Positions 53,150 through 64,000 of a DNA stretch of 64,000 nucleotides are shown in pieces; the first letter of the stretch is position 1, and every line of letters begins with the position of its first letter. Below the pieces are notes generated by a model that was not told where the DNA came from, did no database searches, and saw only the letters and a list, made by a program, of their open reading frames with translations. Origin of the DNA: Labyrinthula sp. Ha (taxonomy: Eukaryota > Sar > Bigyra > Labyrinthulida > Labyrinthulaceae); NCBI GenBank assembly GCA_015227615.1, contig JAALGZ010000001.1:3224001-3288000 (forward strand). The letters are read 5' to 3'. A program made the translations under genes and the position numbers.

Positions 53150-55900
53150 CGTTGGCAGAGAAGGATAACGATGACCAGAAGGAGAGAGTAAAGAATATTA
53201 AGAAAATACGATCCGTATCAAAAAGTTACAAGTTCGAGCATAATAGGATAATCAAGAAGTCGATATCGACAAAAAGGAAGGAAATGCAGGTAACAAGAGC
53301 CGCAAAAAGAGAAGAGGAAGAACAGAGAGCTCAGACTTAAGAAATAGATGTGGAGAACCGATCAATAGAACAGATAGTTAGATCGAACATTGAGAAGGAT
53401 ATTGAAGTCGAAACAGACGCCGATGGCGCAGGAAACCTAATGCCGGCTATGCAGCAAGAAGATGGAAAAGCGAGCTGACTATCCGCATCAGAGAAAGAAG
53501 AAGAGACAGTTCGAGTAGCTCAGCGAGTGATTGAAGAGGAGCTGGCAGTAGTAGAACCTCTTACAGTAGATGCAGCTGTTGCCACATCATCCTACCGAGG
53601 TTCCACTCAGTCAGATCTCATGAATGAGCCGGGAAACCGAGAAGCTGCTATCAATGGGATGGAAGAAGTAGTCACGTTAACCAAAGGGATGCCTGAGGTA
53701 ACTACCAGAGTGAATACATAACTACACCGAAGAAGGAGAAGAGAAGGTCTTCCGGCGCTAGTGCCGCTGCTAGAAAACTAAGCACACATATGGAAAGGAG
53801 CGCCCCCGCTTTAAAGAAGAAAACCACCACCCACCCCAGAAAGGGCGCCGCCGGATCGCTACTGAATCCGAGCTCACGCGCCAGCACCGCAGGGAGCATC
53901 GTAACGGCAACGCCGAGTGCGAAGAAAAGGTCCGTTCAGTGGCGAAGAAAGACTGCGAATCTTACCGTCAGTCATTAAGAAGATCTACACCCTTGCACAA
54001 TATTATTTGCGAGGAAGATTTTTGCGCGGCGCAACAATGTCTAACGGGAAGAGTAGTTACCCTGTTGAAAGAAAAGGATATCAATAAGAAAATGAGGTAT
54101 CCTATCCTGCTTCAGGTAGTGCTGGTGGAATATGAGGCGGATGGAATACCGCTAACAGAGTGTGTGGCGCACATATTGGCGGCAAATAAGCATTACAGAA
54201 AAAGTGCCGATCTGAGTTTTGGAGAGCAGGTGAAAGTGTGTAAGAAGCACCCACTTAAAGTACTCAAGCAAAATATGCCGACTTGGTTCTTTGAAAATGA
54301 AGAGCAAAGATTTTTTCCTGACTTGGAATGTCTGGCCGATCACAGTGCCCCCGTAAGAATGGAGGGCGCGGATAAGGTCAATTTTACTATGAGAGACAAC
54401 CCAGATCGCCCGAGGAAAATACAACTCTTTATATGGATAGCAAGAGCATAGCCACAGTGCCAACTTGCACTTAGAGTACCAAAGCGCACAGTACCGGTGA
54501 GCGAATTCCAGAACATTGATAAGGAGAAGCAATTATATAAACGTATCGAAGAACTAGGCGAGGCGCTGCCCCGAGAAAAAAACCCTCGAAGAACCTCTCA
54601 CTAGATGTAATTAGCGTGAAGGTAGGTGAACAAAGACGTAGAAACGAGTCTAATGCACATTCCAGATCGGAAATTGACCACCTATCGGCACAACTGGCAC
54701 AGATTAGAAAGGACCAGGTGGAGACAACGAAGATGTTCCGCGCCGAACGAAGGAGGACTAAGGAAATTGAAGAGCAGAACAGCATCATCACCATGAGTCA
54801 AACGCGTTCATCAATATCGTGAGAATTAGGCCGCCTATCACACCTAACACCCGAGATACAAGGGCTGTTTCGGTTCTCTCAGACGTACACTCCACGAGTG
54901 ACCGACAATAAATTGCGTGCATATCGGCGCAGCTGAAAAATTTGAACGCCTTAGTAACCGACAATAGACAAGAGTGCAGAAGTAACGCAACTCTACCGCT
55001 TTCACAAATATGGTGCATGATGGACCTAAGATTTAAAAAGCTCAAGACAAGAAAGTTTGATGAAGTCCAAGAGTTTGCAGAAATTTATGACACCTACAAA
55101 TGTCTGTTTAAAGTCAACCTAACTAACACTTGGTTGTGGGTGGGTTCGAAATTGAAGAATAAATCTAGGGGGCGGGGGCGTAACCAAGACGAGCCTCATG
55201 GAGCAATTACGGAAATACTTGGAAGTGCATGATGCATATGAAGAAGAAGACATCCTGCGCCTCATGAGAGACAAAGTACAACTATCCGCGGAAGAGAAAT
55301 TCACTGAGCGCCTAAATACATACATGGGAGCGGCGGAAGGATGCATAAAATGTTCTGACTTAAAGGAAAATAGTCAGCACCTCGACGTGCTAAAATACAT
55401 TAATAACTACTACCGACGCAAAGAGGAATAAATCCGGAAAGAATCAAAATGAAACTTGATCTACCAGATTCTCCTTGGGCGAGGTCGCTCGACGCATATA
55501 AAGAAAAAATAAAGACTTTGTATAGCGAGATAAGCGATATCGGCACCGTCGATTCCACACAGACGAGCGTAGCGGGTAAACAGCCGCGGGGCGCCGAGGT
55601 GAAACAAATGGAAGCGTCGAGAAAGAGAGAAAGGGGAAGAAGAAGAAGTTCCCTGTCCTTAAAGGAGTCAATTAGGAGAGGTAGGAAATGTGGTAGAAGT
55701 GGCCGCCGCCAGGGCCCGTATCAACATGGACTTGGAAATTACATAGATAGACGCCTTAGCGGTCAATATGGAAACATGTATTATAGGCGCTGGTGCGCAG
55801 AGAAACCGGAGCAAAATTACCTTGCGCTACCAGCACCGCCAAACCCAAAAGATAAAGACAAGACAAACATACGAGAAGGAAAATTCCGCAAAGTATTAAA
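53150..55900 (+). pseudogene. Gag-like region of the old element
   Basis: Charged open segments without a recognised family fill the place of Gag between the 5' LTR and the protease. They are longer than Gag in the young copy and poorly alignable to it, which fits fast-evolving Gag sequence. Compositionally this segment is less AT-rich than the host intergenic DNA. Confidence 0.55.
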
Positions 55901-55959
55901 GTGCTAGTAAGAATAACTAAGGGCAGTGGCGAAAAAGTACACTATGCCCCAAGCGGAGA

Positions 55960-58900
55960 TAGATTACCAAATGCAATCCTCGACAGTGGTGCCGAAAAAT
56001 CAGTTGCGTCGCTACGGGAGTATTTGTGGTTAGTGGAAGACGTGTGCGACGCATCGCAGAAAATTACATTGTTAAATGGCACAACCGACTTCAAAGTACC
56101 GAAAGTCGGCTATGCGAACTTCGAGGTGCGTATCAATGGGTAACAAAAAGAAGGTGGCACCGAGTCAAGATATACTTGGTAGATGCACCAGAATGGGATA
56201 AAGTTCATATTGGCGTACCAGCGCTAGTCGAGGCGGGCCTCATGTCCCATCAAAATGCTTAGGAAACATACAGCAGGATTCTCATCAATCCAGTGGGGCG
56301 CCAAACTTGCGCGAGTTACCTCATTGAAGATACCAAAGATATAGAAGCTCTGATCTTGAGTAAACTTTCGCGGTAGAAGTGGCTGCCGGAAATTGTAATA
56401 GTTAGAGTACCTTTAAAAATAATGCCTGGTGCCTACGCATACTCTACAAAACTTAACTACATTTTAGCTGAAATCATAAAACTCACTTATGAGGAGAGCG
56501 CCAATATTTTTCGAGCGCACTCATATTTCATCTTTACAAAAGATTTAACAAAAGCAACTCTGCGCCGACAAAAGTTTAAGGATGTAAAATTCATACGCAG
56601 GTATGGATTGTCGCGATTTGAAGTGATGGCCATGATAAGACTACTAACTGGATGAAAATTAGAAGTTATGAAGGAAGGTGATATTGTGCGCGCCGCATCC
56701 ATCGACTTTAGCAAAAGATTGCACGATAGAGATGTGGAGGGGTACCATTCGGTGAAGCCATCCACCTAAAACAAACAAAAGATGTGGTGGAAGATGATAA
56801 CTTGGAGCGCCTGATGGCACCTGACACCAGTGAGGAAGTAAATAAGGAAGTGGAAAGGGATAAATCAATGTCGTCATAAAGAAAATGGTCGGAGAAGCAA
56901 CCAACGTTACCGAAGCATAGTGCCAACACTTTTTAAGAATATGTCTAGCGTTTGAAGATATCTTCACCACTAGTGTATCGCAAACGTCAATAAGTTTGTT
57001 ACCGTCCATTGATGTGGTTCTGATAGAAGAAACGTCCTTTAAACTACCATCATCGCGCCCGCTGGGAGCGGGTAAAGTGGAGTTCATGAGAGAAAAATTG
57101 GAAGGCGTGGTAGATAAGGGTATGGTTAAGCAAATTCCACAAGTGATATATGGCTCAGTGGTCTTCACATTACCGAAGAATAATAATCAATGGCTCATGG
57201 TTTTAGACCTGGTCAGATTAAACAAAATACTTCACAGGGATGTAAACATGCTATCAATACTAGAAACGCAATTCGGCAACACAGAGCCGGTGCGATTCTA
57301 CGGATATTTTGATGTGGTCAATGTATTTGATCAGTTGGCAACCACTGAGCGTGCAAAAGAATATTTAATATTATGACGCGATACGGGATATATAAGTCGC
57401 AGTTTGTGCCGATGGGGTATCACAGTATCCAAGTATTCTTTCACCAGCGCATGGTAGATTACATAGCTGGCTCGCATGATGATGAGCAAGGAAATGGCAT
57501 AATACAATGGATCGATGATACCCTAATACACGCGGTTGGCTTTGATCACTTCATGAAAATACTAGAAGATGTACTGGCGAATCTAATAAAATGGAAAGTA
57601 CGAATAAGCCCATCAAAATCTATCGTATTCACAAAAAGTATCGAATACTGCGGGCGCGTCCTCGAGGATGGAGGGTGAAACTTCGTTAAAAAATACTATG
57701 AGAAAATTATATCCATACCAAAACCAGAGTATGCATTTGAACAACCAAAACTACTACACTTAGCACAATGGTTGACGGCGGCGGTTTCCCAGATAGCGGA
57801 GCTGAGGGACAAAATAATGCTGTTTTACCCGGAAATTAAGGGCAAGATGAAGGAGTTGTTAAAAGAAAAGAAGTGTATTATTGTGGAACGAGGAACTCGG
57901 CTCCACCTTTGAGGCATTTAAACAACGCTTGGTGGAGACGATAAAGAAGCGCCTTCAGCACTATGACAGGGAAATGGACTTGATCTTAGTCACTGATGTG
58001 TCCGATAATACCACAACGCAATTGCATTTCAGTGAAGTCCTGAAAAAATAGAAAGAAACCTACTAAAAAAGGTGGTTTGACCAATGATGTTTTTCAACAG
58101 AAAATTTGATGCCGCCCAGTTAGTATGGGGAATATGTCACAAGGAATTCTATCCGATAATAAGGACATTCCATAAACCGTTCTATCAACTACCGTTTCAC
58201 CCAACGGCGGTACAGGTTCACACAAATCACCTGAATTCAAAGACAATACTTCAGGGGGGGCTCTAAAATAAATCATGGGTACCTTAACCGCCTACAAAGA
58301 TGGATGATTATTTTGCAGCATGTCTTGTTAGATGTTCACCATATTGATAGCGACAGCAATATATTCGTCCACATGCTTACGAGGTAGGCAGCGCCCCAGG
58401 AATCGCTTGGACGATCAATGAGAAGAATACGTTAAATATCCGCGCCATAGCAAGAAGGTGAGGATGATCTGCGCCAGGCAGTGTGTAATTCATACCTTGA
58501 GGCACTTTCAATATACACAGAAAAAGGGACCTCACTAATGGGGGGGAACCCTATGGTACAGAATTAAAAGGGGTTTTGACATTTTAACCATTGGAAAATA
58601 TAAGCCGCCAAGGTAAAAATGGTGAAGAAACGTAATTTTGGATGAAGATAGAAGATACTTTGTCCCTCCATCGGAAGCACAACTGTGGCACCAAGTTAGG
58701 AGGATCTCCTCGGCCAAACGAAGACCACCGCAACAATCGGACATTCTAAAACAAGTGTAGCATCAAGTTATCGCGGAATAGATAACAGAAGAACTGGGCA
58801 CTCACTCAATTGACAATTACCCCTGCCATGCGGGAATGATCCCCGGCAATGAGGATCCGGAAGACCCCTGTCATATAATATGGGAACCGGATATAGACGA

Positions 58901-60150
58901 CTATGCAACAACAACTGACGAAGAGACCGAAACCAGAGCGGGGATTCGGAGCCTCTCGGTTAACTTGGTCCACCTAAGACCAAAGAAGCAAGTAGAAAAC
59001 CGCACATACACAGCGTTGAAGTCATTGGACAAGTACCGGGTTTCGGTGTTTAACGCGTACCTTGAGGGGGAATGGCGCCTCCTTGAAGAGGTAGAAATAA
59101 TACGGGCGTAGAAAAAAGAAATAATTACCCAAACGAATACCTCTAAGAGGAATGATGAAAATGTGGTAACTATACAAATGCTGGTGGACCACCAGTTAGC
59201 TCACATACATTTAGCGAACAAACACGTGTCGGTAAATGCGGAAGTGAACGAAGCAGCAAAATTCCAATGGGTGCTATCGGAAGAAATGCAGCACACGATA
59301 GGGGGGGGGTAATGACTGGGATAAAGTTGAGGAAGTAATATGCCTACTGCGCGACAAGTGCATACATTGTAGAAGGCTGCTAAAGGCAATATGAACGACA
59401 TACAAGCTCGTAACCAAAGCAAGGTGCCCAAGAAAAACTTTGGTGAGGGATTTTCTATACATGAATCCACGCGAACACGTACTAGTATTAACAGACACAT
59501 TCAGCAGGTTTACTCAACTAACCTTTGTGGAAACACCAGATGCTGGCACAGTTGTAGAAGCGCTAGATTCTTTTGTCCACAACTATAAATTGAAGAACAA
59601 TTTCACATTAGTTATACGCTGCGGAAGTCATTTTGTAAGCCAATTATTGCAGCAAGTGGCAGCGGAGACGAGATTCACACATAACTTCGCCATAAGCTAA
59701 GAAAATTGGACAAATGGCGAAGTAGAAATAGTAAATAAGAAAGTCTTGTCTTTCATAAAAAGCCTGGCGAACGAATACCACCTACATTGAAATGAATGGT
59801 CCAGGTTGTGGCAGAAGGTACAGGGCGCGATGAACGAGTAGCTCGTACTATTCCGAAAATTACCTGGAAGAAAACAAGCACCGTTGGCATTCGAATTGTT
59901 TTTGTATGTAAATCAATAGAGAGAATGGGTTGAACCTGCGGCGCTCCCGCCCATAGTGGAGCACACACGCAAAGGACAAAGGATACTGATATCCATAGAT
60001 GATGATGTATTGTATAAACTCTCGAACTCATTCAGTAAACGCATGGAGGAATATGAAAAGAATGTATCTAAGTATGTCGAGCTACAGAAAGTAAAAAATA
60101 ATAATCGATGTAGATGCACAGTCAACGCTGTGGTTCTTCAATACGGACTT
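55960..60150 (+). pseudogene. Pol region of the old element
   Basis: Separate recognisable parts in Ty3/gypsy order: aspartic protease (AILDSGAEKS), reverse transcriptase (QWIDDTL), RNase H (LVTDVSDN, then VWGICHKEFYPI, VHTNHLN), an integrase CxxC finger end (DKCIHCRRLL), an integrase core (LVLTDTFSRF, then CGSHFVS) and the segment after it. Each corresponds to a part of the young copy, but they are clearly diverged. The region is broken. Confidence 0.8.
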
Positions 60151-60374
60151 GACGGTTGGTGCTTGGGCTCATCAAGATGAACACCGGTCTAACACGACAA
60201 ATTAGTGCTAGAATAGTCTGGACCGGCGCAAATTATCAAATATGTCTCTGACAATGTATACAAAATACGGACATTGGTGGGAAAGAAGAAAAAGTGTCAT
60301 GGAAGTAGGTTATGTTTCTACGAGCCTATCGGTTTTATTCCGTCTGAAGCGCCCCGGAAATTTTATGTTGACAG

Positions 60375-62050
60375 CACGCAAAAACTCGAAGTAAATAAAT
60401 TTGGCAACGTGAAATAAGATTCAATAATGGTGGCGTATGTAATAGAAATGACATGACGGGGATTTCTCCTAGAATATAATACTTGGGGACCCCTGCAGGT
60501 CATGTTTGAGGATATAAGGATACCGTTGCTCGAACACTTGCACCGCCCTGTAAAGTAAAAGGGACGGATGGGAGTAAGACGCAGAGTGAAAAAAATATTA
60601 ATAGAATCAGATATAGTTCTAGACAAATTAGTAAGATGAACACTGGCATTTAAGATCTGGCGCCGCGATTTCGCGTAGATGGGAGAACCGCAAGAAACAA
60701 AATCAACGAGAACGGCGTCAATATAAGGACAGACAAAGGAAGAAAAACAGGAGATGAGAAAATTAGTAATCACTTTCGGTATAGGAAACTTCATAGAATA
60801 TAGAAAGTACCTACCGCAGAAAAGCAAAGCGATGATGTATTCTTGTATCTAGTGACGTCTAGAAAGGCTGGATCTTCATTAGATGAGGCGAGAAAAATGG
60901 GACATAGAAAAAACTCGTAAGAAAACAAAGGAAATCACACTGAGCCAATTCATATGTGTCAGGCATTTTGCCAACTGCGAGCAGACGCTGGCGCTAATGA
61001 ATTAAGAAACCCTTATAGAATTTACTGAAAAATATGGAAATCGCTTACGAGCATATTGACAGCAGGCCGCCGAAGATGTAACAGCTCCGTCAAAGATGTG
61101 TGGAACGTTTGAAGAATATCAAAGTTTGATAGAAACCATGGTTGAAGCTTTTGATGAAGAAAAGGAAAAGAAATTGGAAGTATTCGGTTTTAAGGTAAGA
61201 TTTGAAAGGCAATACGAACAAGCCTATACCAAGCTAGGACTTGTGGCCGCCCAGCACCCGATGAACCAGGATACTATGTGGCGCTATGTAGTCTCAATTG
61301 AAGAAGAGCTAGAATTCTCGATATTTCAGAAAATGGGACACATATTCAATCTACCATTAGAAGAAGGAGAAATAACGGTGCGCTTGTGCATAGCGCCGCC
61401 AGAGAAAGCTTAGTATACTACAGATATCTACTCAAAAGTATGAAGTAAGGAGGTGGCGGAACTACCAAAAGTGTACTTCATGCTAGTAAACCGTCAATAA
61501 ATGGTTGGAGGCACTGACCCCGTGCGGGGAATAGCCACTCGGTATAAAAAGACACCAAATAGATCGGTGGTAGACTTTGGAATCCGAGAGGGAAAAAATT
61601 GGGTTTATGGATAGTGCAGCGCCATTTGGATTGTATGCTCAACTATCTCCAGAGTCTGGGCTATGAATGTATCCATAACTGGGTATAGATACAAATAACG
61701 AAGGAAGAAAAGATGTGCGGAGGTCTTGGACGACTGTTCCAACGGGCGCATGGGGATATGTATATATTTAAACACATGGGAGTACCGTATACGGAAGAAT
61801 TAGTACACGCCTTGCAGCAAGAAAAGTTACTCCTGGAAGAACGTGAAGAAAAAGGCATGAAACTGATGCACTTCCATTGCTTAATTGAAGATGCTGTGGG
61901 AGAGGACGTGATTTTGCTAGAACTTTCTGTAAGAGCTTGTGGTTTGAGGAAAGGATGGTCACAACTGGGAAACCAGGTTGATCCTACCAGGGCGCAGGGA
62001 TACTTTGGAGTGCAAATGTTGCTGAGACACGATGGAGTCTCGCATCTCTG
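60375..62050 (+). pseudogene. Chromodomain, SANT and MT-A70 parts of the old element
   Basis: After integrase come a chromodomain-like part (KLEVNKFGNV), a SANT-like part (FGIGNFIEYRKYLPQKSKA, aligning with YGMGSFEKFRVHLPSKNKQ of the young copy) and MT-A70 parts: TDPVRG, also present just after DPPY in the young copy, and the tail LRKGWSQLGNQV, which is the conserved GW-x-x-x-G ending of MT-A70 enzymes. The order equals that of the young copy, so both inherited the module from a common ancestor. The region is broken. Confidence 0.75.
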
Positions 62051-62101
62051 AGAAGAATGGGTGTACCATTATGACTTAGAAAAACGAAGGAGTAGTAGCC
62101 T

Positions 62102-62338
62102 CTGTACCGTTATGGCATAGAGAACCATAGGGGCAGCAACCTGCTATAGCATACCAGTGAGCTGGTCAAGTATGGCAATAGTATAAGTATAAATAGAATA
62201 ATACGATTGGTAGACAGGATTCATCATCACTATGTTGGATAAGGTTATATGGAAGAATCCTAACAATTAAGGTTTAACAATAAGAAAAGAAAGAACAAAA
62301 GTCACGTGCAAGCCAGCCAGATTGAGGAACAAGTTCGA
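62102..62338 (+). repeat. Diverged 3' LTR of the old element
   Basis: Starts TGTACCGTTA and aligns with 52870-53120 as described there. It follows the MT-A70 part by about 50 bp. Ends are approximate. Confidence 0.7.
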
Positions 62339-63440
62339 ATTAGGCACACACGGTATTGTTTTTCCAGTTCCATTTGTTGCGCTGGCAGTACTTCCTGTTC
62401 TATCGGGCTTCTCAAAATTTATGATTCGAGTTATTCTGGTGAGAGATTGGGATTGCCCAAAATACATAACCAAAAATAGATAAAAAATAACAAGAATAGA
62501 TTTAGATGTCAGTCAGTTGTAAGAGCACGATAATCAGTATGTTAATACTAGTCACAGTTTAGGAAGCCGTATCATATGAGAACAGGAATATATTCCATTA
62601 CATTTTAGAGAGCCAGGATATTTTCCTTCACTTTGGATATGACCCTGGATTGCTTAATCTTTTGGAAGCTTTGTAGCTCAATCCTGATATCAGAGAACGC
62701 ATGTGCAAATTTACTTTCTATTTGGGCGAGATTGCTATCGAGCTGGGACACGTTTTTTAGCATATTTCAGAAAATACCTCATTTAAGTTGAGTTGAAACA
62801 TTCTCCAGGCTCTTCAATTTTTATGTCAATTATTAAAGAAGTATTCTCATTCTGCTCGTTGAATTTTGGTTTCCTTATCTTCGGGTTATATAGCTCAGAT
62901 ATTTCTCCTTTTTATTTAGAGATGTCTGATGCATTTTATTTCAGTATTTTATGCTAGTTTGTTTCCAGATGGAGAGGTTGTTTGAAAGACTCTCATCTTC
63001 TTCCTCTGTTCCTTGGTTTATATTCTAATGGTCCATATACCAGTCAAGCGGGTTTTATTCAAACCATTATGTAGTCGTAGCAGTCGCAGCAGTTGTATTT
63101 TCAGTTATTCCAGACATTGTTTTTTGTTGTTACAGTCTGGAGATGGGTATCCTTGACGCTGTTAGTATTTCTAGCCATTCAGATGCGTTTTTATTTCTCA
63201 GGTTACAATTTAGGGATGTGATGCATGGGTTGAATGCTCTTGATCTTAATGGGAAGTGGGCAGTTAAATGGCTCCCCTTTCCATCGAAGGATCCTCTACC
63301 GGAGGTGTCGATTCCTTTTTATTTTGCAGATACTCTACTATCTTTGGATGAGTGAGTGTTTCAGATGCTGGGATGGTTGTTGTACTTACCTTTCTATTGT
63401 GGTTTGTTATCCTACATCACATTTCTTCCTGGGGTTCTTC
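62339..63440. other. Gene-poor region near the right edge
   Basis: No gene can be supported. A plus-strand ORF (63143-63355, 70 codons) and a short minus-strand helical frame (about 62607-62762) have no recognised family; the latter could be debris of a retroelement. Confidence 0.4.
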
Positions 63441-63570
63441 ATACTACACTTGTTTTTCTTTGTATCTGGCTATCATCTCCTGAAATATATTCAGAGCATC
63501 TATGACACCTTGTACTATTACTATCCTGTTACCTCTTATATTTTCTATGTATTTTTTTATTCTTGAGAAG

Positions 63571-63813
63571 TTATTGACTTGTTTCTTTATATCGGAATAT
63601 ATATATATCCCATTTCTCCACGTAATAAAGCATTGGAGATAGGACCATATAATACACAGCCACATGTTTCACTTTCTTATTTAGTGAGGTTAAGATCAGG
63701 ATGTGTGATACTTGATGAAGAGCTGGTTTGACATTTTCTATCTTTAGTGAGATGACGTCTACTTCTGTTCCAGAATTGCTAAATACAGAAACAAGGTGCT
63801 TGAACTTAGTCAC
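63571..63813 (-). mobile_element. Protease-like fragment of another minus-strand relative
   Basis: A minus-strand segment resembles the retroelement protease region of the young copy: a stretch with the look of the protease active-site block near its start, and VEKWD near its end. The DNA around the latter (gtggagaaatgggat) matches gtcgagaaatgggat of the young copy with one difference. It is broken, and the element would continue past the right edge of the window. Only this part can be identified. Confidence 0.4.
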
Positions 63814-64000
63814 TCCTACGGCTTTTTAGACGCAAACTATTATACCCTTTTCTTTATCTTGGAGTAATTATACCAATACTCGTCTGACATGTATGAGATT
63901 GGTCTTACAGCTTTGGGTCTTTTTCTTGGTCCGTCGCAAAACCTTGAGCTTCTATGACATTGGGGGGATATCTTCTAGTGGATGTTCCGGTCAAAACGTG

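Larger units (their letters stand above)
52870..62338 (+). mobile_element. Old broken Ty3/gypsy element, same family as 12.6 kb
   Basis: A fossil relative of the young element, about 9.5 kb, in plus orientation. It is broken, with breaks in the order of dozens. Parts in order: diverged LTR (52870-53120), gag-like region (about 53150-55900), protease with DSGA (about 55960-56250), RT with WIDD (about 57000-57680), RNase H (about 57970-58260), integrase zinc finger and core (about 59330-59900) and its C-terminal region (to about 60150), chromodomain (about 60375-60545), SANT-like part (about 60715-60865), MT-A70 part (about 61500-62050), diverged LTR (about 62102-62338). The LTR pair is roughly two-thirds identical by eye, so the insertion is old. 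The domain order is the same as in the young copy. Confidence 0.88.

Noticed and set aside
1-64000. Nucleomorph or bacterial origin of the window
   Set aside because: Long gene-poor regions, spliceosomal introns and LTR elements exclude a bacterium. A nucleomorph would be far more gene-dense and normally lacks retrotransposons.

Overview
This is a nuclear genomic window from a unicellular eukaryote (a protist or alga; I cannot name the lineage). It is AT-rich and uses the standard code, with TAA, TAG and TGA all seen as stops. The host genes are eukaryotic types: GCK-like and CaMK-like kinases, a PHD/extended-PHD protein, an FYVE-type lipase, an RRM protein, a DUF1336 (EDR2_C) protein and cytochrome b5. 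Their introns are extraordinarily short. Six GT-AG introns that I could place by restoring conserved protein motifs are 28, 28, 29, 29, 29 and 30 nt.

Layout. 1-3.2 kb: no gene recognised. 3.5-5.1 kb: a WD40 gene and a tail-anchored cytochrome b5 gene, convergent and 26 bp apart. 5.1-12.6 kb: gene-poor, with a decayed copy of the region upstream of the WD40 gene at about 7.56-7.95 kb. 12.6-20.05 kb: a whole, very young Ty3/gypsy LTR retrotransposon. 20.6-23.7 kb: malate dehydrogenase, followed after only 6 bp by a 667-codon ORF of unknown function. 24.6-27.0 kb: FN3-lipase-FYVE gene on the minus strand. About 28-32 kb: remains of a minus-strand relative of the young element. 33.2-35.9 kb: PHD-protein gene and a small membrane-protein gene in tandem. 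37.5-38.5 kb: CaMK-like kinase. About 39-40.3 kb: LINE-like remnant. 40.3-46.5 kb: gene-poor. 46.5-52.2 kb: a compact cluster of four genes (DUF1336, RRM/NCOA5-like, WW-domain protein, GCK-like kinase). 52.9-62.3 kb: an old, broken relative of the young element with diverged LTRs. 63.5-64 kb: a protease-like fragment of another minus-strand relative running off the window.

The main discovery is the retrotransposon family. The young copy has two 360-bp LTRs with no difference seen by eye, a 4-bp target duplication and a single 2,177-codon frame. The order is Gag with CCHC knuckle, protease, reverse transcriptase, RNase H, integrase, chromodomain, then a Myb/SANT-like domain, then a C-terminal MT-A70 family adenine N6-methyltransferase domain with a DPPY motif and a GR...GW tail. 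The old copy at 52.9-62.3 kb has recognisable chromodomain, SANT-like and MT-A70 parts in the same order, so the module was acquired before the two lineages split. A selfish element carrying both chromatin-binding domains and its own adenine methyltransferase is the strongest candidate for an undescribed system here.

All functional statements rest on reading motifs by eye. No database search was run.
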